In this document: in pieces, positions 45,604 to 54,268 of the stretch | How the letters are laid out: each line of letters opens with the position of its first letter | How positions within the stretch are numbered: position 1 is the first letter of the stretch | Origin: Thiohalocapsa sp. PB-PSB1 | Lineage (GTDB): Bacteria; Pseudomonadota; Gammaproteobacteria; Chromatiales; Chromatiaceae | Length of the DNA stretch: 64,000 bases | Assembly: GCA_016745215.1 (NCBI GenBank) | Contig: CP050890.1 | Span: forward strand, 744,001-808,000 | Direction of reading: 5' to 3' | Position numbers and translations under genes: made by a program | Notes under the pieces: model-generated | Databases searched by the model: none | The model's input: only the letters and a program-made list of their open reading frames with translations | What the model was told of the DNA's origin: nothing

Positions 45604-46173
45604 CGCCAGTTCGCATTGGCGCTTGATCCCGGTTCGGAGACAAGCTCTGCATGTTCTGTGATCAGGGGCAGACTTGGCGTGAATCGGGCTGCTTGCTGGC
45701 TCGGGTCAGCGTAGGTTTCAGCGGGTCCGGCAGGTCTGCCGGCCCGAGCAGCCTGGCGACGCTGTCGGTGCCGAAAGACGGATTAGGGCAAGAAAGTTGC
45801 GTTCATGCCGTTCTGCTTGTAAACCCAGGAGATAGCGCAGGCCGAGAGATGCGGACGGAGAGATGCTAAACGTCAGGTTCCTTGTGCTTTGGATGTTGCC
45901 CTGATGTCACGTCTTTTCGATTTCGATCCTGATCGGGCGATGCCAGGCCGGTTGCATCCATAGCCTAGAATGTGCGGCTTGGCAAAAGACTGCAACAGCA
46001 CAAAGCTTGGGTTACAAATCATGACTTGCGCTCGATGCGCTCTGCGGCGGTTGCCCCCTGCAACGATTGCGGGGTGACTGCACGATTGTGATGAACCTAC
46101 AGCATCGCCTATACTGGCGCGGCATTGAACAACTCCATTGAACTCTCACTTTCGCTTTCGCCGTTTCCCCAGG
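45604..46173. other. Interval without a gene
   Basis: 570 bases with no supportable ORF; it includes the tolC-like promoter region. Nothing else recognised. Confidence 0.45.
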
Positions 46174-47559
46174 ATGTTCGAAAACATGACTAAACCGTTG
46201 CCGGCAATCCTGATCGCCACCTGTGTTCTACTGCTCTCGGCGCAGATGCTTGCGTTCCCCAGGGTATCGCAAGCGGAGGACCTGCTCGGTATTTACGACC
46301 TTGCCGTCAAAAGCGATCCAACCTTGCGCAGGGCGGAGCAGACGCTATATGCCACGCGTGAGGTCAAACCCCAGGCCCGTGCTTTGTTATTGCCACAGTT
46401 CGGGGTTACCGCAGATGCCGATTATAATAATGTCAAGTCGCGCGGAACAAGCGTTGCCGGCAATGTGAACCGCAATGATACGTTCCAGACATCGGGCGTC
46501 GCGGCACGGCTTTCCCAATCTGTATACAATCGTGAAGATTGGGTCCGATTGAGTCAGTCGAACAACACCATTGCTCAGGCCGAGGCCGAGTACCGCAACT
46601 CCGAAATTGATCTGATGGTGCGCACCACGCAAGCCTACTTCGGCGTGCTGGAAGCGGCCGATCGTGTGCGCGTGAGGCAGGCGTTGGTGGCTGCCGAGGA
46701 GCGCCAACTGGAGCAGTCGAAGCAGCGCTTCGAGGTCGGGCTGGTGGCGATCACCGATGTCAACGACAGTCAGGCCGCATTCGACAGCTCGCGGGCAGAG
46801 TTGATCACCGCGGAGAACGATCTCGACAATCAATGGGAGGCCCTGCGGCGTATCATCGGCCCCGTATCCGTACCCCTGGCGCGTCTTGGCGATCGTCTGC
46901 CCTTGGCGCCGCCGGAACCGAACGATATCAATATCTGGGCGGAGACCGCGTTGGCGAACAACTTCGGTATCGTTGCCTTTAAGCAAGCCGCCGAGGCGGC
47001 GCGCAAGAACATCGAGATTGCACGTTCAGGCTATTTCCCATCGTTGGACATGGAAGCAGGCTATGACCTCAGCCGCACGGGGGCAGAATTTGGCAGCGAT
47101 ACGGACAGTGCCTTTATCGGGCTGAATGTCAATGTGCCTATCTATCAAGGTGGCGCGGTGGCCTCCCGCACGCGTGAAGCGGGACATCAATTCCGCGCCG
47201 CTCAGGATCGGCTCGACCAGGAGCGCCGAGGTGTCATAAATCAGGTCAAAGATGCCTTCCGCGGTATTCTTTCCAGTATCAGCGATGTTCAGGCGCGCCA
47301 GGCAGCCATTGTTTCCGCGCGCAGTTCGCTGGAATCCACCCAGGCGGGACTTGAAGTCGGCACCCGGACCCAGGTGGACGTGCTTGATGCCCAACGCGCG
47401 TTGTTCGAGGCCGAGTTCCAATATCTGGCCGCACGTTACAACTATATTATCAACGGCGTTCTGTTGCACCAGGCCACCAGCACCCTGACCCGCGATGTGC
47501 TGGCCAGGGGCAACGCCTGGCTCACGCAGTCCGATATGGTGCCGCCGCCATCCTATTAG
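46174..47559 (+). CDS. tolC: TolC-family outer-membrane efflux channel
   Basis: 461 residues from ATG 46174 (an in-frame ATG at 46186 is also possible). Signal peptide to about residue 34 (KPLPAILIATCVLLLSAQML..SQA). Then the two OEP repeats typical of TolC: DLAVKSDPTLRRAEQTL, VGLVAITDVNDSQAAFDSSR, and in the second half VGTRTQVDVLDAQRALFEAE. It forms the trimeric outer-membrane tunnel for type I secretion and drug efflux. No adaptor or pump gene is adjacent, so it probably serves several systems. Confidence 0.9.
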   Translation: MFENMTKPLPAILIATCVLLLSAQMLAFPRVSQAEDLLGIYDLAVKSDPTLRRAEQTLYATREVKPQARALLLPQFGVTADADYNNVKSRGTSVAGNVNRNDTFQTSGVAARLSQSVYNREDWVRLSQSNNTIAQAEAEYRNSEIDLMVRTTQAYFGVLEAADRVRVRQALVAAEERQLEQSKQRFEVGLVAITDVNDSQAAFDSSRAELITAENDLDNQWEALRRIIGPVSVPLARLGDRLPLAPPEPNDINIWAETALANNFGIVAFKQAAEAARKNIEIARSGYFPSLDMEAGYDLSRTGAEFGSDTDSAFIGLNVNVPIYQGGAVASRTREAGHQFRAAQDRLDQERRGVINQVKDAFRGILSSISDVQARQAAIVSARSSLESTQAGLEVGTRTQVDVLDAQRALFEAEFQYLAARYNYIINGVLLHQATSTLTRDVLARGNAWLTQSDMVPPPSY

Positions 47560-47673
47560 TCAGTCAACCCAAACCGCGGCCAGTTGTGCAATCTCCACTG
47601 CATCGCCGTGGTCGACAGCCATGCATGGCATTGCTGAGCCAAGGATCAGCCCAACTGCATTTGCGTCACGATC

Positions 47674-48789
47674 ATGTCAGGTAACAGCTTCGGCAAATCC
47701 TTTGTTGTCACGACCTTTGGCGAAAGCCACGGACCCGCCATCGGCGGCATCGTCGATGGCTGTCCGCCGGGTCTGCCGTTAAACGAAGCAGACCTGCAAC
47801 GGGATCTGGACCGGCGCGCGCCGGGCAAGTCCCGCCATACGACGCAGCGCCGTGAGCCCGATCAGGTGCAGATCCTCTCCGGCGTCTTCGACGGGCTGAC
47901 CACCGGCGTTCCGATTGGACTACTGATCCACAACCAGGATCAACGATCAAAAGATTATTCCGAAATCGCCGTCAAGTTCCGCCCTGGACATGCCGATTAC
48001 AGCTATACAATGAAGTATGGACGGCGCGATTACCGCGGCGGCGGTCGTTCCTCAGCGCGCGAGACCGCGATCCGGGTCGCCGCCGGCGCTGTAGCCAAGG
48101 TGGTTCTCGCTGCACAGGCTGGGGTTTGTATCCGTGGCTATCTGTCGCGGCTGGGTCCGATCCGAACCTGCAATCCCGGTGCTCCCGGCTTCGCTTGGGA
48201 GGTGGTGGAGCAGAATCCGTTCTTCTGCCCGGAGCGGGCAAAGGTTGCGGAATTGGAGGCCTACATGGACGCATTGCGCAAGGAGGGCAATTCCATTGGC
48301 GCCGAAGTTACCGTCATCGCCGAGGGGCTGCCGCCAGGCTTGGGCGAGCCCATCTTTGACCGTCTGGACGCCGATATCGCCCATGCGCTGATGAGCATCA
48401 ATGCCGTCAAGGGCGTCGAGATTGGCGTCGGTTTCGCTTGTGTCGAACAAAAGGGCACCGAGCATCGCGATGAGATCAGCCCCGAGGGCTTCCTTGGCAA
48501 CCATGCCGGAGGCGTGCTCGGCGGCATCTCCACCGGCCAGCATATCGTCGCGCGCCTGGCATTGAAGCCCACGTCCAGTATCCGCCTGCCGGGACGCAGC
48601 CTGGATCTGCACGGCAATCCCGTCGAGGTCGTCACCGAGGGACGCCACGATCCCTGCGTTGGCATCCGCGCGACGCCCATTGCCGAGGCCATGCTCGCCA
48701 TGGTATTGGCCGACCACCTGCTGCGCCATCGCGGCCAGAACGCCGACGTACAGCCGCCGCTAGCGCCAATTCCGCCCTTTGTCAGTTGA
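47674..48789 (+). CDS. aroC: Chorismate synthase
   Basis: 371 residues. The signatures GESHGPAIGGIVDGCPPG (16-33) and GRSSARETAIRVAAGAVAK (about 123-141), and a C-terminal RHDPCVGIRATPIAEAML, are those of AroC. It forms chorismate from EPSP with reduced FMN, the last step of the shikimate pathway. Full length and complete, so this is a core chromosomal gene. 115 bases after tolC. Confidence 0.98.
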   Translation: MSGNSFGKSFVVTTFGESHGPAIGGIVDGCPPGLPLNEADLQRDLDRRAPGKSRHTTQRREPDQVQILSGVFDGLTTGVPIGLLIHNQDQRSKDYSEIAVKFRPGHADYSYTMKYGRRDYRGGGRSSARETAIRVAAGAVAKVVLAAQAGVCIRGYLSRLGPIRTCNPGAPGFAWEVVEQNPFFCPERAKVAELEAYMDALRKEGNSIGAEVTVIAEGLPPGLGEPIFDRLDADIAHALMSINAVKGVEIGVGFACVEQKGTEHRDEISPEGFLGNHAGGVLGGISTGQHIVARLALKPTSSIRLPGRSLDLHGNPVEVVTEGRHDPCVGIRATPIAEAMLAMVLADHLLRHRGQNADVQPPLAPIPPFVS

Positions 48790-49070
48790 TCTGTCGGCGG
48801 TCGCGGAGCGCGCAACAATGCCCTTGGATCGCATCGAAGCGCAGTGGCGCACAGGGCTCTGTCGTCGATCGGCTTTGGTTCATCAGGCCTGTTGAAGTCC
48901 GCTCTCTTCAGCCGAGTCCTCAGCAGCACGCGCTTCCCGCATACTCTGCCCCCCTATCTGGCGTCCTCTTGGATGGCGCGCAAAGAGTGCTCCCGATGAT
49001 GCGCACTGGTTATTCCAACAGCCGAGCCCGGCGCCAAGCTCGGGTCTGATCTCGGAATCGATCAAGCGCC

Positions 49071-50234
49071 ATGTCTTCAACCCAACCAGTCTCCATGCCA
49101 TACGCTCGGCTCTCCAGCTACTATTTCTTTTACTTCGCCGCCCTCGGTGCGCTGCTGCCGTTTTGGGGGCCGTATCTATTGGAGCGTGGCTTTCAGCCGG
49201 CTGCCATCGGCGTATTGATGGCGATTCTGGTGGGCACCAAGATCGTCTCGCCGAACCTCTGGGGCCTGCTCGCGGACCGGGTCGGGCAACGGATGCCCAT
49301 TGTGCGCCTGGGTGCCGGATTAGCCGCAATGGGCTTTGTCGGCGTGTTCTGGGCTGGGGACTTCTGGTCCATGGCCATGGTCATGATTGTGTTCAGCTTT
49401 TTTTGGAATGCTCCATTGCCTTTGATGGAATCGGTCACCTTCAATCATCTGGGCGCGCGCGTGAACCGCTATGCCAGCGTTCGCGTTTGGGGCAGTATCG
49501 GCTTCATCCTGATTGTCGGCCTGCTCGGCTGGTGGCAGGAGCATGCCGGCAGCGCCATCATCCCGATCGTGGTGCTGATGCTGCTGATCGGCGTCTGGCT
49601 GAGTTGTCTGGTCATACCCGATCGCGGCCATGCCGGTGGGCAGCAGACGCAGCTGTCATTGCGCAGCCTGATACGCCGCCCGGAGATACTGTACTTTTTC
49701 GTCACTTGCCTGCTGATGCAGGCAAGCCATGGCGCCTACTATGCCTTCTACTCGATCTATCTCGAATCCCATGACTACAGCAGCAGCGTCATCGGCGCTC
49801 TATGGGCACTCGGTGTCAGCGTCGAGGTTATCGTCTTTCTGATCATGCATCGGTTTCTGGAGCGTTTTGGTGCCCGGCGCATGCTGTTGGCGAGCCTGCT
49901 GCTGGCGATTCTTCGATGGCTGCTGATCGGATTCTTCGTAGATGTTCTTGTATTGCAGCTCCTGGCGCAATCATTACATGCATTCAGCTTTGCCACCTTC
50001 CATGCCGCCGCCATTCATCTGACTCATCATTATTTCCCTGGCCCAACCCAGGGGCGCGGACAGGCCCTTTATAACAGCATCGGCTTCGGCGTTGGCGGCG
50101 CCCTAGGCAGCCTGATCAGCGGCGGACTCTGGTCCTCTGCCGGACCGACGATGACCTTTGTTGCCGCATCCTTGATGGCGGCATTGGGCTGGCTTGCAGC
50201 CTATGGTTTTGTCGATCGGGCAGAGCGTTATTGA
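49071..50234 (+). CDS. MFS transporter, HcaT/PPP-like
   Basis: 387 residues with twelve predicted membrane helices. The start YARLSSYYFFYFAALGALLP then FWGPYLLERG and the loop GLLADRVGQRMPIVR match the MFS_1-like group that includes HcaT (3-phenylpropionic acid permease). The order aroC then MFS is often seen in gammaproteobacteria. Substrate unknown. 281 bases without a gene separate it from aroC. Confidence 0.85.
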   Translation: MSSTQPVSMPYARLSSYYFFYFAALGALLPFWGPYLLERGFQPAAIGVLMAILVGTKIVSPNLWGLLADRVGQRMPIVRLGAGLAAMGFVGVFWAGDFWSMAMVMIVFSFFWNAPLPLMESVTFNHLGARVNRYASVRVWGSIGFILIVGLLGWWQEHAGSAIIPIVVLMLLIGVWLSCLVIPDRGHAGGQQTQLSLRSLIRRPEILYFFVTCLLMQASHGAYYAFYSIYLESHDYSSSVIGALWALGVSVEVIVFLIMHRFLERFGARRMLLASLLLAILRWLLIGFFVDVLVLQLLAQSLHAFSFATFHAAAIHLTHHYFPGPTQGRGQALYNSIGFGVGGALGSLISGGLWSSAGPTMTFVAASLMAALGWLAAYGFVDRAERY

Positions 50235-50280
50235 CTGCGGATCGATTGATTGTCGGCCAATACCAGCCGGATATTTCTGA

Positions 50281-50427
50281 ACTGACGTTTTCTGATTCTT
50301 AGATGGGTGGCAGGCTAGGTAGGGGCACTATTATTGGGGTTTGCTCAAGCCTGTGCAAACCAACCTAAATATGCCACCCCCAAGTAACTGCCCTCCTTGC
50401 GATTATCAGAAATCAGGAAACTTCAGT
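50281..50427 (+). mobile_element. Small inverted-repeat element 'F', copy 1
   Basis: Ends ACTGACGTTTTCTGATT and AATCAGGAAACTTCAGT are 17-base inverted repeats; 147 bases. The interior (GGGTTTGC..AAGCCTG, TATGCCACCCC, CCTCCTTGCGAT) matches copy 2 nested in element A at 62311-62456. Confidence 0.75.
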
Positions 50428-50469
50428 TTCTGGATGGAGGTGCAAACCGAGCAAATGCCAACCGATCAC

Positions 50470-50985
50470 GCTGCATGAGGAGGTCGATGCGTTCTTCACC
50501 ACGGCGGCCGAGGATGACTTCGCCGCTGTCGTGCACGACGACACCGAGGAGACCGACAAGGGTCACGGGCGCCTAGAAGTGCGCCGCTACTGAATCACCG
50601 AAGCACTGTGCACCTTGTCCGAAACCGAGCGCTGGAAGCGATTGTGCAGCATCGGTCTGGTCGAGCGTGAGTGCTGGATCGAGGATCGCCACAGCGCGGA
50701 GCGGCGCTTGTTCATCAACTCGATCCCGGCCGACGCCAGTCGCTTCGCTCACGCCGTACGCGATCACTAGGACGTGGAGAACCCTTTGTACTGGCGTTTA
50801 GATATCGTCTTCACCGAAGACGCCAGCCGCATCCGCAAAGGCAACACGCCGGCGATCCTGACCGCGATGCGCCCCTGTGCATGAATCTATTCGAACGGGA
50901 ACCTTCCAACCTGCGCATGTCACAGAAGCGCCGCAAGGCTGCTTAGGATGATGACGACCGCGCTAAGGTCATCTTCGGCTAAGGC
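50470..50985 (+). pseudogene. ISAs1-family transposase C-terminal remnant
   Basis: Frame with stops: EVDAFFTTAAEDDFAAVVHD, DKGHGRLEVRRY-stop-ITEAL, TERWKRLCSIGLVERECWI, RRLFINSIPADASRFAHAVR, H-stop-DVENPLYWRLDIVFTEDA, RKGNTPAILTAMR, then after a frameshift LFEREPSNLRMSQKRRKAA. These are ISAs1 blocks in order. Three stops sit where the family has Trp (TGG to TGA or TAG). Confidence 0.8.
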
Positions 50986-50995
50986 TTTATACGTG

Positions 50996-51190
50996 CTCGC
51001 CCTGGTGGGTGTCCTTTTTCTCTTCGTTTTTCTCTCCGGGTGTCCTTTTTCTCTCCGTCCTGGTGGGCGTCCTGGTGGGGGCGTCCTGGTGGGTGTCCTT
51101 TTTCTCTCCGTTGGTGTCCTTTTTCTCTCCGCTTTTTCTCTCCGTCCTGCTGTGCTCGCCCTGGTGGGTGTCCTTTTTCTCTTCGTTAAA
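50996..51190. repeat. GGTGTCCTTTTTCTCT tandem repeats
   Basis: Units of CTGGTGGGTGTCCTTTTTCT with (C/T)TC(T/C)G variants repeat about six times, related to the arrays at 16.4, 17.0 and 31.2 kb. The segment GTGCTCGCCCTGGTGGGTGT occurs at both ends, so part of the array is a direct duplication. Confidence 0.65.
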
Positions 51191-51790
51191 AGTTAGTGCG
51201 GCCGCCCGTCTGCTGTTAAATAGTTCACATACAGCTTCGCCAATCACTCCTTATACTTTAAACCGTAGTTGCAATGGGGAGTCTGATTCATAGGCCTAGC
51301 CAAGACCGAGGGTTAGCCCTGGGCGACCCGGTGTTTAGGCAGCGGATCGAAAGTTTCGATGCACATGACCTAAAGACCTCCGGCTGTTGCGTTTGTTCGT
51401 GATACCGCGAAGCTGGAACTCCAAAGCCCTGGAGCGGTAGAAGTGCTTGCATGCGGCACAGGTTTGATTCGCGAATTTAAGCGCAGTCGGTCTTTGATCA
51501 TTATTTATGAAGCCTTCAAAACCCTTGGTACGCGCTAAGAAGGTAGTCAAGCTGGTCTTGCTGATCCCGGCTTTCCTCTAGGAGTTAAGCGCCCAGGTCA
51601 TCCGCGAGGCGATGGAATCAGTGCATGCGATTGATGTTGAGCAGTGGGTCGATACGCATCTCCGGATATCCATGCTCGCACGCCATTCGCGCGCCCTGAA
51701 AACCGTCACAAAAACTAACCGTCACAAAAACTACATGAGCGGCTTGCGGCTTTTCGATAGAAGATTTAATAGCCTAGCTTGGAAATAATC
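51191..51790. other. Interval before the PKS cluster; no gene
   Basis: 600 bases. 51293-51328 (GGCCTAGCCAAGACCG..GGTTAGCCC) looks like a degraded end of element A. A minus frame at 51335-51550 has no recognisable domain. The promoter of the cluster should lie in the AT-rich 51700-51790. Confidence 0.4.
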
Positions 51791-54214
51791 ATGATAATAC
51801 AAAGTATGCGTATTGACTGCGAAGTTTACGATAGCACCGAGGAAATCGATCCAACAAAATGGGATAGTTTAGTACCTAGTGCCACTGGACTTCGACATAA
51901 TGTATTAAAGATTTTCGAATACTCCGGAATCAATAACCTAACCTGCCAGTATCTCCTATTTACAGACGCAATTGGCCGACCACAAGCGAAGGCCAATCTC
52001 TACCAGGTTGGAATGGATTTTACGACACTTGATCCAACTCTGAGCGCCACCGCTCGTCATACCCTCAGGCAATGGCACCCTGATTTCCTCAACCTTTCCA
52101 TGATCGAGTGTGGCTTATTTGCCATGAATGGTGATGGTCTGGTCTGCCCAAACTCCGAATTGCTCGCCGATGTCATCCATGAAACGACCAAGCAAATGCA
52201 ATTAATCGCGGATAGAAATCTCTTGGATTTGCTGATCGTTCGAGATGTCCCGCTTGATCGTTTCGAATATTACTACAACACACTCTCACCTAAAGGATTC
52301 TATCCCGTTCCTGGCTTTACCAATTCCGTCATCGATCTGCACTGGGAGAGCTTGGATGAATTCTTCTCCGAACTGAACAGCAAAAACCGGTATAAGCTGA
52401 AAACGAGTCTGCACCTAGAAGAAAAATTCAATATCAGCGTCGAAATTATCCAGGACTATGAACATCTAGCGCCGGAGATGGCCCGATTATGGAAAAATGT
52501 TAATGAATCAGCAAAAGAATATAGTCGTGAGCAACTGGATGAAGCGTTCTTCCGCACAGCCGCTCAGCTGAACCGCGGCGACAGCGAAATTGTCGCCTTC
52601 TTCCACGCTGGAAAGCTGGTAGCGTTTATGTGGAATTTGATTGGAACCGAAGACTATCACATGGCGGATTGGGGAGTAGATTATGGCTTCCCTCAGTATC
52701 GAGAAGCTAATTTATATCGCGCAGCTTCTGTCTTTTCTATGCGCCGTGCATTGGAATTGAATAAGGATCGGATGCAGTTGGGGATGACCAACTACACACC
52801 CAAGAAGTTATTAGGTGCACAATTTCAACCGCTGATCTACTTTGTCAAGCACCGAGAGGATGCCAGCTTTTCTCGTGCGCTCGCGCGGATGATGACCGAT
52901 GCCATTCAACAGCCAGAACCATTGAACTACTTCAACGTGTCTGATGTCTGGTCTCAACCGTCCCTGACCCAGTCCGAATATAAATTGAAGTTGCGTCAGT
53001 TGCAGTCTGAATATCAGGAAAATGATTGTCTTCATCCATTAGAGCAATTCTACGATGTCGATATCCTGCGGCTGGGCGGTCTATATACCTTTCATCCGCC
53101 CCTGCACGAGCATGAAGATCAGCTTCAGCTTAGCGGAAACAACGATCTGGGCTTGCTCGGGCAATTGCATGCTTCACAGGCTTCCAACAATGCTTTTACG
53201 CTGCATCATGCGGCAGTACAGCCCGCGGCATTTTTCTCTGGTGTCAGCAAGGAAGAAGCCGTTTTGGCGGAAAGCGTTGCGGCACATCTACAACAGCACG
53301 CATCGATCATCTTTGCAAACGGTTATCTTGCTCATCTGGGTGCTTTGAGCATAATCGCCCATGATAAGGTTACAGTTTTCATGGATGAACAGAATAGCCC
53401 AGTATTATGGGACGCTGTCAAACTGGGAGGCGCGCAAGTCGTTGCCTATTCACATGGTGACTATGCTCAATTGAAGAAAGCGTTGGAGAATCATACAGGG
53501 CGTCCAGCGCTCATTGTTTCTCAGGCCATATTTTCGTTATTTGGCGATCGCGCCGATATCGATGTTCTCTGTGAGATCAAGAATTCCGCCAAAGCACGGC
53601 TTTACATCGATGAATCATTGAGTTATGGGATTTGTGGGCCGCAGGGCGCAGGGCTTTGCATTGCTGAAGGCAGGCAAGACGATGTGGATATCATCGCGGG
53701 AACGTTTAGCCATGCTATCGGTTTGGAGGGAGGCTTTGTGGCCGGGGGGGCACGGATCATGGACTACATCAAGCATAATAGCTCGCCCTTGCTATTTTCG
53801 AATAGACTGCCGACAGCGACCGTAGTCATGATTACAGCAGCGCTGGATCTATGCAGGGGACGAGCGGATAGTGGCTCCGAGCTATGCGAAAAAGCCCGCT
53901 ATCTAGCCATGCAATTGCAGACCCTGGGTTACGAAGTTGTCTTCCATCACTATCCGGTCATAAGCCTGGTTCTCGGTGATCCAATGTTAGCTCTCAGTGT
54001 CAAGAAATACTGTTTTGATCAAAATTTAATGGTGACATCCCTAACTCCACCTATTGTACCGGAAGATTTTTCTGGGATTCGTCTTAGTCTCCATGCTTAT
54101 CTGACTGGGGATGATCTGCAACGAATTATTTCCGTATTCAAATCGGTCCGCGAGGTCATCGCTTCCAGCACTCGCGAGGACTCGGATTCATGTCGCGACG
54201 TTCCTGCGGTATAG
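51791..54214 (+). CDS. Fusion of GNAT/FemAB-like acyltransferase and degenerate alpha-oxoamine synthase
   Basis: 807 residues from ATG 51791 (an upstream TTG was not chosen). The first half (about 1-390) is GNAT/BioF2-like: SKNRYKLKTSLHLEEKFN and VAFMWNLIGTEDYHMADWGV. The second half (about 430-795) follows AOS enzymes such as BioF, but key PLP residues are changed: the Schiff-base Lys of 'TFSKALG' is His641 (GTFSHAIGLEGGFVAG), 'DEAHS' is DESLS, and the NHAS motif is NSPV. It is therefore probably not a PLP enzyme; a scaffold or acyl-binding role is possible. First gene of the PKS cluster, 54 bases before the PKS. Confidence 0.75.
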   Translation: MIIQSMRIDCEVYDSTEEIDPTKWDSLVPSATGLRHNVLKIFEYSGINNLTCQYLLFTDAIGRPQAKANLYQVGMDFTTLDPTLSATARHTLRQWHPDFLNLSMIECGLFAMNGDGLVCPNSELLADVIHETTKQMQLIADRNLLDLLIVRDVPLDRFEYYYNTLSPKGFYPVPGFTNSVIDLHWESLDEFFSELNSKNRYKLKTSLHLEEKFNISVEIIQDYEHLAPEMARLWKNVNESAKEYSREQLDEAFFRTAAQLNRGDSEIVAFFHAGKLVAFMWNLIGTEDYHMADWGVDYGFPQYREANLYRAASVFSMRRALELNKDRMQLGMTNYTPKKLLGAQFQPLIYFVKHREDASFSRALARMMTDAIQQPEPLNYFNVSDVWSQPSLTQSEYKLKLRQLQSEYQENDCLHPLEQFYDVDILRLGGLYTFHPPLHEHEDQLQLSGNNDLGLLGQLHASQASNNAFTLHHAAVQPAAFFSGVSKEEAVLAESVAAHLQQHASIIFANGYLAHLGALSIIAHDKVTVFMDEQNSPVLWDAVKLGGAQVVAYSHGDYAQLKKALENHTGRPALIVSQAIFSLFGDRADIDVLCEIKNSAKARLYIDESLSYGICGPQGAGLCIAEGRQDDVDIIAGTFSHAIGLEGGFVAGGARIMDYIKHNSSPLLFSNRLPTATVVMITAALDLCRGRADSGSELCEKARYLAMQLQTLGYEVVFHHYPVISLVLGDPMLALSVKKYCFDQNLMVTSLTPPIVPEDFSGIRLSLHAYLTGDDLQRIISVFKSVREVIASSTREDSDSCRDVPAV

Positions 54215-54268
54215 GGTCTCGATAATAGATAGTGTTTTCTACCAAATGTACTCTAGGAGCTTGTGATT

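Noticed and set aside
51791..54214. Active BioF/serine palmitoyltransferase-type enzyme
   Set aside because: The PLP lysine is His641 and two other active-site motifs are changed; annotating it as an active synthase would mislead.
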